Assembly: GCA_034430255.1 (NCBI GenBank)
Contig: DAOUEU010000123.1
Span: forward strand, 1 to 9,222
Length of the DNA: 9,222 nucleotides
Direction of reading: 5' to 3'
Source: DATKYK01 sp034430255
GTDB lineage: Bacteria; Chloroflexota; Dehalococcoidia; E44-bin15
Below, piece after piece: positions 1 to 5,958 of the stretch. How positions within the stretch are numbered: position 1 is the stretch's first letter; each line of letters starts with the position of its first letter. Under the pieces are notes generated by a model that worked only from the letters and a program-made list of their open reading frames with translations, was not told the origin of the DNA and searched no databases. The translations under genes were made by a program, and so were the position numbers.

Positions 1-1
1 A

Positions 2-199
2 CCTACTCCAGAGCCAACGCCGACGCCCACGATGACACCTACTCCAGAGCCAACGCCTACACCTAGGCCGACACCAACGCCGGAGCCTACGCCCACGCCG
101 GAGCCCACACCTACTCCAGAGCCGACGCCTACGCCAGAGCCTACGCCTACACCGATGCCAGAGCCAACACCCACGCCACAGCCTACGCCAACTCTATAG
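2..199 (+). CDS. C-terminal end of a Pro-Thr-Glu repeat protein (5' end outside window)
   Basis: Reading from base 2, the + strand is open for 65 codons up to a TAG at 197-199 and encodes almost only Pro, Thr and Glu, in repeats of PTPEPT with occasional Met, Arg or Gln in place of Glu. Such P/T/E tracts are typically extended, often glycosylated linkers or stalks of secreted or surface proteins; that role is inferred from composition. The start lies before the window, so the domain it is attached to cannot be seen. No membrane anchor, LPXTG or other sorting signal follows the repeats, so this is either the true C-terminus or a shortened one. The other frames through the tract give no sensible protein. 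The next gene converges on it from the - strand 100 bases away. Confidence is moderate because only low-complexity sequence is visible. Confidence 0.55.
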   Translation, partial: PTPEPTPTPTMTPTPEPTPTPRPTPTPEPTPTPEPTPTPEPTPTPEPTPTPMPEPTPTPQPTPTL

Positions 200-211
200 C
201 CTACACCCGGC
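2..211 (+). repeat. Tandem degenerate 12-18 bp repeat encoding PTPEPT
   Basis: The tract is built of short units such as CCTACTCCAGAGCCAACG, with most differences at third codon positions (CCA/CCG/CCT/CCC for Pro, ACG/ACA/ACT/ACC for Thr). Synonymous drift of this kind suggests the repeat has been kept as coding sequence. The pattern runs past the TAG at 197-199: in the same frame bases 200-208 still read Pro-Thr-Pro. Such tandem repeats are prone to expansion, contraction and assembly error. Confidence 0.75.
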
Positions 212-298
212 AGAGGATGGATTACCCACCCGACAAAGTGATGGCTATGTCCAGCGCGCTCGATTGCCTCTTCAGCCTATTTCATCACACATTGGCGA

Positions 299-826
299 TT
301 ACGGCCAAACACCCTGGTAGTCATCAGATGCCTCGCTGCTGCAACCGCCACCATTGGCATCGGTATTCTTGCACACGGAGATCACCTCTCCCCTGGTTCC
401 GATAGCCCAAATGTAGTGCGCCTCAGTCTCACAGCCGGTGCAACTTACATTTTCTGGCCCATCGCAGTTGTCGTCATCCTCAGCGGCGCCTTGCCAACAA
501 CCGGTAGGCACCTCTACTAGTAGTCCTTCTGAGCCGGTCAGCGTGCAGATGTCAATAATGTTGTAGGTGTCTCCATCTATATTTACTGTAGTGCCGGTTA
601 CGGGAAAACTCGAGGACGAGATCAGGTGGACTATGACTGCGTTCTGTATTTGAGATCTGACCTCGTCGTAAGCGATTTGACGGGCCCGGTCGGCTATACC
701 ACCAGCGGATAGGACTACTATACTGGCGAGGATGGATATTATTATCAGCACGATCAGGAGCTCAATTAGGGTGAAGCCTCGCTCTCGGTCAAGGCGTGCC
801 AGACCCAAGTTAGTTATACGTTTCAT
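299..826 (-). CDS. Type IV prepilin-like / pseudopilin protein, cysteine-rich
   Basis: The protein has 175 residues from the ATG at 826. It begins with a short charged leader, then a class III prepilin signal: RGFTLIELL at residues 16-24, with peptidase cleavage expected after Gly17, Phe18 as the N-methylated first residue and Glu22 as the conserved Glu5 of the mature chain. A hydrophobic helix covers about residues 23-39. The family (type IV pilins, type II secretion pseudopilins, competence pilins) assembles into periplasm-crossing or surface fibres. The rest of the mature ~158-residue chain holds seven cysteines and acidic stretches and is not diagnostic, so I cannot say which system it serves; no assembly ATPase, platform protein or prepilin peptidase is in the window. 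Start choice: AGGAG at 837-841 lies 10 bases before this ATG, while the in-frame GTG at 830-832 would be only 4 bases from it. The two starts differ by two residues. Confidence 0.85.
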   Translation of the reverse strand: MKRITNLGLARLDRERGFTLIELLIVLIIISILASIVVLSAGGIADRARQIAYDEVRSQIQNAVIVHLISSSSFPVTGTTVNIDGDTYNIIDICTLTGSEGLLVEVPTGCWQGAAEDDDNCDGPENVSCTGCETEAHYIWAIGTRGEVISVCKNTDANGGGCSSEASDDYQGVWP

Positions 827-835
827 CTCCACGCG

Positions 836-841
836 TCTCCT
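836..841 (-). promoter_or_regulatory. Ribosome binding site of the prepilin-like gene
   Basis: On the - strand this reads AGGAGA. Spacing favours the ATG at 824-826 over the GTG at 830-832, although the latter cannot be excluded. Confidence 0.6.
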
Positions 842-871
842 TTCAATTAAATAAACATGGTTTCAAAGATA

Positions 872-993
872 GAGACTGCTGAAATGGTCTCAATCAACCC
901 CCTAATCCCCCAATCTTGGGGGACTTTTTAAAGCTGGGGGACACCCCCAGACCCCCGTCAGGAAGTATCCTACACCTCTTTTTCAGCGGTCTC
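872..993 (+). mobile_element. MITE-like element, copy 1
   Basis: This 122-bp stretch recurs at 1768-1889 in the same orientation with no indels and six substitutions (at 879, 886, 956, 972, 988 and 989), about 95% identity. Its ends are inverted repeats: GAGACTGCTGAAA at 872-884 against the complement of 981-993, GAGACCGCTGAAA, 12 of 13 matching. ATA at 869-871 and ATA at 994-996 could be a 3-bp target duplication, which is weak evidence at this length. The interior has two perfect GC hairpins: TCCCCC/GGGGGA (906-911 with 918-923, followed by CTTTTT) and CTGGGGG/CCCCCAG (934-940 with 944-950). It has no coding capacity. Size, inverted ends, internal palindromes and more than one copy fit a miniature inverted-repeat transposable element moved by a transposase elsewhere. 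A conserved extragenic palindromic repeat family is the alternative. Confidence 0.65.
906..930 (+). terminator. Terminator-like hairpin inside repeat copy 1
   Basis: A perfect 6-bp stem, TCCCCC at 906-911 with GGGGGA at 918-923 and a 6-base loop, is followed by CTTTTTA. The T run makes it terminator-like only on the + strand, but the flanking genes are both on the - strand, so it probably reflects the element rather than a host terminator. The same structure recurs at 1802-1826 in copy 2. Confidence 0.35.
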
Positions 994-1033
994 ATATAGT
1001 ACAATGTAATTATTTCCCCGTATACCTTTCGAA

Positions 1034-1573
1034 TCAGCGGGCGCGTTTTCCGAAGCGTTCCCACTCGCTATAGACGCAGCCGCAGTACTTCTGGTGGTAT
1101 AGATTCAACTCCCTCGATAGGCGCTGGCTTTCCCTGAAGCCAGTTCGAAAATCCTCGTAGTGAAATACTACCCCCTGCTCTTTAGCCGCCGTTTCAGCGA
1201 CATCGCGCAGCAGCTCATGCTTCTGATAGGGGCTGATCAGCAGCGTGGTGGTGAAGCTGGTAAAACCCTTCTCGCGGGCAGCTGCGGCGGTCCTTCTGAG
1301 ACGCATCGTGAAGCAGTCTCCGCAGCGCTCCTCCTCGTGTCCCACCACCGCCCGGAAGTAGGCTATTATATCATAGCCCTCTTCGACGATGAGCGGTAGC
1401 TCCATTAACTGTGCCAGGTTGCGCATCGACTCCAGGCGACTACGGTGCTCGGTGAAGGGGTGGATGTTGGGGTTGTACCAGAAAGCGGTTACCTGAAATC
1501 CCTCCTCTCTGAGCCGGTTCACCGTATAGGTGGCACAGGGGCCGCAGCAGCAATGAAGCAGGAGTTGGTTCAT
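1034..1573 (-). CDS. queH: Epoxyqueuosine reductase QueH
   Basis: QueH (formerly DUF208) reduces epoxyqueuosine to queuosine at tRNA position 34, the last step of queuosine synthesis, and is a non-orthologous replacement for the cobalamin-dependent QueG. The 179-residue product has the family's cysteine signature: HCCCGPC at residues 7-13, RCGDC at 83-87 followed by the usual F-x-x-R-L, and CGC at 164-166 near the C-terminus. These cysteines bind the iron-sulphur cluster and neighbouring metal in characterised QueH. The SPYQKHE stretch is also typical. Length is normal for single-domain QueH. The ATG at 1571-1573 is preceded by AGGAGG at 1578-1583, four bases away. The gene stands alone between two copies of the MITE-like repeat. 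Its pathway partner tgt is in the same window, about 4.5 kb away. Confidence 0.93.
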   Translation of the reverse strand: MNQLLLHCCCGPCATYTVNRLREEGFQVTAFWYNPNIHPFTEHRSRLESMRNLAQLMELPLIVEEGYDIIAYFRAVVGHEEERCGDCFTMRLRRTAAAAREKGFTSFTTTLLISPYQKHELLRDVAETAAKEQGVVFHYEDFRTGFRESQRLSRELNLYHQKYCGCVYSEWERFGKRAR

Positions 1574-1767
1574 AGAACCTCCTGATGTATAAATATCGGC
1601 TTGCTTGATGGAGGATAGTGGCTCCCCGAAAGTCGAGTTAGTAGCGCTTGCCTTAGTAAGGCCTTATCGTATTTAACGGCAGCGTGGGGATTAGAATGAC
1701 GAAACATGCTGTTTTTGACCTTAAGTACCACCCGGTCTCGATACTGAATTACAGGAGTAAATATATT

Positions 1768-1889
1768 GAGACTGATGAAATAGTCTCAATCAACCCCCTA
1801 ATCCCCCAATCTTGGGGGACTTTTTAAAGCTGGGGGACACCCCCAGACCCCTGTCAGGAAGTATCCTGCACCTCTTTTTCAGCATTCTC
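1768..1889 (+). mobile_element. MITE-like element, copy 2
   Basis: This is the second copy of the 122-bp element at 872-993, in the same orientation and exactly 896 bases away. Its terminal inverted repeats (GAGACTGATGAAA at 1768-1780 and the complement of 1877-1889, GAGAATGCTGAAA) match at 11 of 13 positions, slightly more decayed than in copy 1. The two internal hairpins are unchanged. Flanks are ATT on the left and ATG on the right, so no clear target duplication remains. Together the two copies bracket queH as direct repeats. Confidence 0.65.
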
Positions 1890-1954
1890 ATGTTGAATGT
1901 CAAAACCATGAGGATAACTTCTTATAATTACGCATGTTCAAAGAGCTTTAGGAT

Positions 1955-1976
1955 ACCCCTCAGCAAGCTGAGGGGT
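1955..1976 (-). terminator. Strong hairpin downstream of ruvB
   Basis: The sequence is a perfect 10-bp inverted repeat around a 2-base centre. Read on the - strand, as in the ruvB transcript, it folds as a 9-bp stem, ACCCCUCAG/CUGAGGGGU, closed by a G-C pair around CUUG, which is one of the known extra-stable RNA tetraloops. It starts about 75 bases past the ruvB stop. No U tract follows, so it may be a 3'-end stabiliser or a processed or Rho-assisted end rather than a classical intrinsic terminator. A subterminal hairpin of a lost transposon is another possibility. Confidence 0.5.
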
Positions 1977-2051
1977 GGTTCATTTCGTGTCTCGGAATTT
2001 AGATTTACCCTTGACAGTAGTTGTAAAGGTTACTTAGAAAGTCTCGCAAAT

Positions 2052-3095
2052 TCATGTTTGCTCGAACAGGCCCAGCTGTGGTGTCTTTTTATAGGGCAGC
2101 CCCAGGTGCTCGTATGCATGGCGGGTCACCGCCCTTCCCCTGGGGGTTCGCTCCAGAAAGCCCAACTGCAAAAGGTATGGCTCGTAGACATCCATAATAG
2201 TATCGGCCTCCTCGCTTATGGAGGCGGCGATAGTGTCGAGCCCCACCGGCCCGCCATCGAATTTCTGTATGATGGTCAGCAGCACCTTGTGGTCCAGTTC
2301 ATCCAACCCCAGTTGGTCCACCTCAAGCCGGGATAGTGCATCGAGAGACACCTTCTGGGTGATCACACCCTCCGCTATCACCTGGGCGTAGTCCCTGACC
2401 CTCCTGAGCAGGCGATTCGCCACCCTGGGTGTGCCCCGGGAGCGTCGCGCTATCTCACTGATGCCACCCTCCTCGGCCTCGATTCCCAGTATACGCGCCG
2501 AGCGCCTGATTATTGCCGCAATGGACTCCTCATTGTAGAAATCGAGGCGATAGACCACTCCAAACCTGTCCCTGAGCGGTGGACTTAGCATGGCGAAGCG
2601 AGTGGTGGCCCCGATCAGGGTGAAGTAGGGCAGATTGAGTCGCAGGTTCCTTGCCCCAGGCCCCTTACCCAGGATGAGGTCAAGCACGAAGTCCTCCATC
2701 GTTGGGTAGAGTTTCTCCTCCACCGTCCGGTTAAGGCGGTGGATCTCGTCAATGAATAAGACATCATTCTCCTTGAGGCTGGTGATGATGGCGGCGATAT
2801 CTCCGGTGCGCTCCACTGCTGGTCCTGAGGTGGTCCTGATGTTTACCCTCATCTCGGCGGCGATGATGTTGGCCAGTGTGGTTTTACCCAGGCCTGGGGG
2901 TCCGTATAGCAGTATATGATCCAGGGGCTCACCCCTGCCCTGGGCGGCGGCGATGGCGATCTTCAGGTTATCTTTTACCTTCTCCTGCCCCAGAAAATCG
3001 GTAAGACGCTTGGGGCGTAGTGTGGTGTCCAGGGAGACATCCTCTTCCCTGGGCTTCCCAGATACAACTCGCTCCGTGCCATCTTGTGAAGACAT
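2052..3095 (-). CDS. ruvB: Holliday junction branch migration DNA helicase RuvB
   Basis: RuvB is the AAA+ motor that, as hexameric rings with RuvA, drives branch migration of Holliday junctions in recombinational repair. The 347-residue product is full length. Visible motifs: the family's N-terminal LRPKRLTDFLGQ (26-37), Walker A GPPGLGKT (65-72), Walker B LFIDEIH (113-119), sensor 1 GATTR (162-166), LRDRFG (174-179) carrying the arginine-finger region, and a C-terminal winged-helix domain with the typical GLDTIA and GFLERTPRGR stretches. The ATG at 3093-3095 is the only reasonable start: it leaves 26 residues before RPK, as usual in RuvB. No Shine-Dalgarno sequence precedes it; instead a good promoter sits immediately upstream. 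ruvA and ruvC are not adjacent here, and the gene is divergent from the mutase cluster. Confidence 0.97.
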   Translation of the reverse strand: MSSQDGTERVVSGKPREEDVSLDTTLRPKRLTDFLGQEKVKDNLKIAIAAAQGRGEPLDHILLYGPPGLGKTTLANIIAAEMRVNIRTTSGPAVERTGDIAAIITSLKENDVLFIDEIHRLNRTVEEKLYPTMEDFVLDLILGKGPGARNLRLNLPYFTLIGATTRFAMLSPPLRDRFGVVYRLDFYNEESIAAIIRRSARILGIEAEEGGISEIARRSRGTPRVANRLLRRVRDYAQVIAEGVITQKVSLDALSRLEVDQLGLDELDHKVLLTIIQKFDGGPVGLDTIAASISEEADTIMDVYEPYLLQLGFLERTPRGRAVTRHAYEHLGLPYKKTPQLGLFEQT

Positions 3096-3101
3096 CGATT
3101 T

Positions 3102-3130
3102 ATTATAATAATTTGACTACCATTAATCAA
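3102..3130 (-). promoter_or_regulatory. Candidate sigma-70-type promoter of ruvB, leaderless layout
   Basis: On the - strand TTGATT (3125-3130) and a perfect TATAAT (3102-3107) are separated by exactly 17 bases. Six bases follow before the A of the ruvB ATG at 3095, so transcription would begin at or within a base or two of the start codon. The lack of any Shine-Dalgarno sequence supports a leaderless mRNA. Confidence 0.6.
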
Positions 3131-3221
3131 ACGATTGTTGTGCGGTGTCCAGGAAATTCTATGCTCTTTTTAGGCTATGGAGTGGGAGAAGTATGAGAGC
3201 AAGACCCCGTATATTCCCCGA

Positions 3222-3250
3222 TTGACACCTCTGTAAAGATAGGATAAACT
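3222..3250 (+). promoter_or_regulatory. Candidate promoter of the methylmalonyl-CoA mutase cluster
   Basis: A perfect TTGACA at 3222-3227 and TAAACT at 3245-3250 (four of six consensus bases) are 17 bases apart. The start point would be near 3257, giving a 5' leader of about 36 bases before the mutase ATG. It lies in the divergent 197-bp gap shared with ruvB, about 95 bases from the ruvB promoter. Confidence 0.5.
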
Positions 3251-3283
3251 CAAGCCAGTTAATTCGTTCACAATCTACAAGTG

Positions 3284-3288
3284 GGAGG
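3284..3288 (+). promoter_or_regulatory. Ribosome binding site fixing the mutase start
   Basis: GGAGG lies four bases before the ATG at 3293-3295. The in-frame GTG at 3281 overlaps this site and would consume it as coding sequence, so the ATG is the better start. Confidence 0.75.
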
Positions 3289-3292
3289 TGCT

Positions 3293-4948
3293 ATGCCGAG
3301 TAAAAGCAAACGTGAATGGCAGGATACTACACTGGCCAAGGCGCTAGAGAAGGCCCCAGAGCGACAGGAGCGCTTCGAGTTTACATCGGGAACGGAAATT
3401 AAAGCCCTGTATGCCCCTGAGGACCTAGATGGGCAGGACTACAGTGAGCGCATTGGCTACCCTGGCGAGTACCCGTTCACCCGTGGCATCCAGCCTACTA
3501 TGTATCGGGGAAGGCTTTGGACGATGCGGCAATACGCCGGGTTTGCCTCCGCCGAGGAGTCAAACGAGCGATATCGCTATCTGCTGGAGCAGGGGCAAAC
3601 CGGGCTCAGCATTGCCTTTGATCTTCCCACCCAGATCGGCTATGATTCCGACCATCCGCTTGCCCAGGGGGAGATCGGAAAGGTCGGTGTCGCTATCGAC
3701 ACGCTGGGTGATATGGAGGTGTTGTTTCAGCAGATCCCCCTGGATAGGGTGAGCACATCGATGACGATAAATTCCACTGCCCCTGTCCTGCTGGCGATGT
3801 ATCTTGCCCTGGCGCAAAAGCAGGGGGTTGACCCGGCGAAGCTCAATGGCACCATTCAGAACGATATACTTAAGGAGTATGTTGCCCGCGGTACTTATAT
3901 ATTGCCGCCCCGCCCCTCGATGAGGTTGATCACCGATATATTCAAGTACTGCGGGGAGCATGTGCCGCGCTGGAACACCATCAGCATTAGCGGATATCAC
4001 ATAAGGGAAGCGGGGGCCACGGCAGCTCAGGAGCTGGCCTTCACCCTGGCCAATGGCATCGCCTATGTTCAGGCTGCCATTGACGTAGGACTCGACGTGG
4101 ATAACTTCGCCGGCAGGCTTTCATTCTTCTTTGCCAGCCACAACAACCTGTTCGAGGAGGTAGCCAAGTTTCGGGCGGCGCGCCGCTTATGGGCCAGGCT
4201 CATGAAGGAGCGCTTCGGCGCTAAGGATCCCCGCTCCTGGATGTTACGTTTTCATACCCAGACCGGTGGCTGCACTCTCACCGCACAGCAGCCCGATAAT
4301 AATGTCATCCGCACAACGATGCAGGCGCTGGCCGCTGTCCTGGGGGGGACACAGTCGCTGCATACCAACTCCCGCGATGAGGCCTATGCCACGCCCAGCG
4401 AGGAGGCGGTAACCATTGCCCTGAGAACTCAGCAGGTGCTGGCCTATGAGAGCGGGGTTGCCGACAGCGTGGACCCGCTGGCGGGCTCGTATTTTGTGGA
4501 GTCGCTGACCGATACGCTGGAGGCGGAGGCGATAGAATATATCGAGAGGATAGATAGTATGGGCGGCGCGCTGGCGGCCATCGAGCAGGGATTCCCGCAA
4601 CGGGAGATTCAGGAAAGCTCATATCGCTATCAGAAGGATATCGAGAGCGAGAAGCGGGTCGTGGTCGGGGTTAACAAGTTCGTCTCCTCATATCCCAAGC
4701 CGAGCGGTCTGCTTCGTCTCGATCCCGAGGTGGCGAAGCGGCAGAAGGAACGCCTGACCCGGGTGAAACAGGAACGGGACGGCGATGCAGTGGGCGCTGC
4801 CCTGAAGAAGCTTGAAGGGGCTGCTCGCGGAACAGAGAATACCATGCCTGCTTTTCTGGAGTGTGTGGCAGCCTATGCTACCATTGGCGAGATATGCGAT
4901 GTGCTGCGGGGCGTCTTCGGGGAGCAGCGGGAAATCGCTGCATTCTAG
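3293..4948 (+). CDS. mcmA1: Methylmalonyl-CoA mutase, large (catalytic TIM-barrel) subunit
   Basis: This subunit binds the acyl-CoA and rearranges (R)-methylmalonyl-CoA to succinyl-CoA with adenosylcobalamin held by a separate small subunit. The 551-residue product covers the substrate barrel and stops where the B12 domain begins in one-chain mutases. Characteristic stretches are TRGIQPTMY (63-71), RQYAGF (79-84), FDLPTQIGYDSD (109-120), GTIQNDILKEY (186-196), SISGYH (231-236) and GGTQSLHTNS. By alignment from memory with the Propionibacterium enzyme, Tyr81 and Arg199 equal its Tyr89 and Arg207, which distinguish methylmalonyl- from isobutyryl-CoA mutase (Phe and Gln there), and His236 equals His244. 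Much of the rest (for example the region near residue 270 on, and LRFHTQTGG) resembles the isobutyryl-type family, so an ethylmalonyl- or other acyl-CoA mutase cannot be fully excluded. It heads the cluster with the epimerase and B12 subunit. The G-protein chaperone MeaB is not in the window. Confidence 0.92.
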   Translation: MPSKSKREWQDTTLAKALEKAPERQERFEFTSGTEIKALYAPEDLDGQDYSERIGYPGEYPFTRGIQPTMYRGRLWTMRQYAGFASAEESNERYRYLLEQGQTGLSIAFDLPTQIGYDSDHPLAQGEIGKVGVAIDTLGDMEVLFQQIPLDRVSTSMTINSTAPVLLAMYLALAQKQGVDPAKLNGTIQNDILKEYVARGTYILPPRPSMRLITDIFKYCGEHVPRWNTISISGYHIREAGATAAQELAFTLANGIAYVQAAIDVGLDVDNFAGRLSFFFASHNNLFEEVAKFRAARRLWARLMKERFGAKDPRSWMLRFHTQTGGCTLTAQQPDNNVIRTTMQALAAVLGGTQSLHTNSRDEAYATPSEEAVTIALRTQQVLAYESGVADSVDPLAGSYFVESLTDTLEAEAIEYIERIDSMGGALAAIEQGFPQREIQESSYRYQKDIESEKRVVVGVNKFVSSYPKPSGLLRLDPEVAKRQKERLTRVKQERDGDAVGAALKKLEGAARGTENTMPAFLECVAAYATIGEICDVLRGVFGEQREIAAF

Positions 4949-5116
4949 GTGTTTTGTCGTATGAATAGAGTGTGGAAGGAGAGGAAGTTGTCGGCGCTAA
5001 GCTGCGAAGTGTTTCAACTTGATTGCTTTATGAAAAGATAATGCAGGTGAAGCAAATCAAGTATCTTGGATGCAGGTAACCTACGCGCGAAAAAGGCGAA
5101 AAAGAGGAGGCAGCAG
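4949..5116 (+). other. 168-bp spacer between mutase large subunit and epimerase
   Basis: The spacer is long for a tight operon. It contains a 26-codon open frame from an ATG at 4961 to a TAA ending at 5041, without a good ribosome binding site or recognisable product, and an extension of the epimerase frame back to a TTG at 5066. I saw no clear terminator. A partial promoter-like TTGATT (5019-5024) lacks a properly spaced -10. Co-transcription with the flanking genes remains the simplest reading. Confidence 0.4.
5105..5110 (+). promoter_or_regulatory. Ribosome binding site fixing the epimerase start
   Basis: A perfect AGGAGG lies six bases before the GTG at 5117-5119. It overrides the upstream in-frame TTG at 5066, which has no such site and would add a 17-residue lysine- and arginine-rich tail. 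Confidence 0.8.
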
Positions 5117-5515
5117 GTGCTAAAAAAGGTTGATCATATAGCGATTGCGGTAAAGAGTCTCTATGAAGCACTGGGGGTCTTTGACAGCGCCCTGGGGCTA
5201 AAGGTAGAGCATATCCAGGATATCCCTGACCAGGGGGTTAAGGCGGCGACTGTCCACGTGGGCGACACCTGTATCGAGTTTCTGGAGCCCATTGACCCCC
5301 AGGGGGGAGTGGCTAAATTCATCGAAAGGAAAGGGGAGGGAATTCATCATATCTGTATCGAGGTGGACAACATCGATGAGGAACTCAAGTCACTGGCGGC
5401 AAAGGGCGTGGAGCTTATTGATAGGCATGCAAGAGAGGGACTAGCGGGTAAGATCGGCTTCCTGCATCCCCGTTCCACCAAAGGGGTGCTCATCGAACTG
5501 GTTCAGAAGGTCTGA
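5117..5515 (+). CDS. mce: Methylmalonyl-CoA epimerase (VOC superfamily)
   Basis: The enzyme interconverts the S and R epimers of methylmalonyl-CoA, feeding the R form to the mutase. From the GTG start the product has 132 residues, the usual size, and begins MLKKVDHIAIAV as family members do. It contains two glyoxalase-type beta-alpha-beta modules. Metal-ligand positions are visible: His7 (VDHIAIAV), Glu54 (CIEFLEP, Gln in the Propionibacterium enzyme), His78 (GIHHICIEV) and Glu127 (GVLIELVQ). DQGVKAA (38-44) and FLHP (115-118) are also typical. The start rests on AGGAGG at 5105-5110 and on family length. The gene sits between the two mutase subunit genes and ends 16 bases before the small subunit start, which strongly supports methylmalonyl-CoA as substrate over other VOC activities. 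Confidence 0.93.
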   Translation: MLKKVDHIAIAVKSLYEALGVFDSALGLKVEHIQDIPDQGVKAATVHVGDTCIEFLEPIDPQGGVAKFIERKGEGIHHICIEVDNIDEELKSLAAKGVELIDRHAREGLAGKIGFLHPRSTKGVLIELVQKV

Positions 5516-5531
5516 GATAGAGAGGATTATC

Positions 5532-5933
5532 ATGGCAGAAACGATCAGAGTGTTGATTAGCAAGCCGGGCCTGGATGGACACGACCGGGGAGCCAAGTAC
5601 GTGGTGCGTATCCTGCGAGATGCAGGTATGGAAGTTATCTATAGTGGGCTTCGCCAGACACCGGAGATGATTGCTGAAACTGCCCTGCAGGAGGACGTGA
5701 ATGTTGTGGGTCTCAGTATTCTTTCCGGTGCGCACCGGGACCTCTTCCCCGCCATTATGGAGCGGCTCAAAGAAAGAGGGCTGGATGTCACAGTGGTTGC
5801 GGGTGGAATAATACCGGAGGATGATATTCCCTTGCTTGAGCAGATAGGAGTTAGTGCCGTCTTCGGTCCTGGCACCCCCTCACAGGAGATTGTAGACTTT
5901 ATCAGGGGCGCTGTAGTGTCAGAGAAGGCGTGA
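5532..5933 (+). CDS. mcmA2: Methylmalonyl-CoA mutase, small (cobalamin-binding) subunit
   Basis: This is the separate B12-binding domain that carries adenosylcobalamin to the catalytic subunit. The 133-residue protein is a complete Rossmann-like cobalamin domain: IRVLISKPGLDGHDRG (5-20) holds the DxHxxG motif, in which His17 is the lower axial ligand to cobalt. SIL (62-64) is the SxL motif and GG at 91-92 the nucleotide-tail contact. FGPGT (111-115) is typical of the C-terminal part. Its length matches stand-alone mutase small subunits rather than methyltransferase corrinoid proteins, which carry an extra helical cap. The ATG is preceded by AGAGGA at 5521-5526. It is the last gene of the cluster, 16 bases after the epimerase stop, and is convergent with tgt. 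Confidence 0.94.
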   Translation: MAETIRVLISKPGLDGHDRGAKYVVRILRDAGMEVIYSGLRQTPEMIAETALQEDVNVVGLSILSGAHRDLFPAIMERLKERGLDVTVVAGGIIPEDDIPLLEQIGVSAVFGPGTPSQEIVDFIRGAVVSEKA

Positions 5934-5958
5934 TGGGTCGGTTAGATAGCGAAGCGGC

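Larger units (their letters stand above)
1574..2051. other. 478-bp intergenic region between queH and ruvB
   Basis: The region holds the queH upstream sequence (1574-1767), the second MITE-like copy (1768-1889) and the tail of the ruvB transcript with a strong palindrome (1955-1976). In 1574-1767 I see only the queH ribosome binding site and a minor hairpin (GCCTT-AGT-AAGGC near 1660). I found no convincing promoter or coding sequence there. A long + strand open frame from 1812 runs through the repeat and antisense into ruvB and is not supported as a gene. Confidence 0.6.

Noticed and set aside
2011..2040. TTGACA on the + strand, possible promoter reading into ruvB antisense
   Set aside because: At 17-base spacing the -10 would be TTAGAA, a poor match, and no + strand gene follows.
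1812..2336. 174-codon open frame on the + strand
   Set aside because: It begins in the repeat element, crosses the ruvB hairpin and ends antisense to ruvB. The product resembles nothing and its second half is a shadow of a certain gene.
3281..3292. GTG start four codons upstream of the mutase ATG
   Set aside because: The GTG overlaps the gene's own GGAGG ribosome binding site and has no site of its own.
4961..5041. 26-codon open frame between the mutase and the epimerase
   Set aside because: There is no good ribosome binding site, no recognisable product and a length expected by chance.
5066..5116. TTG-initiated N-terminal extension of the epimerase
   Set aside because: It adds a lysine- and arginine-rich tail absent from the family, while AGGAGG directly precedes the internal GTG that gives the normal length.
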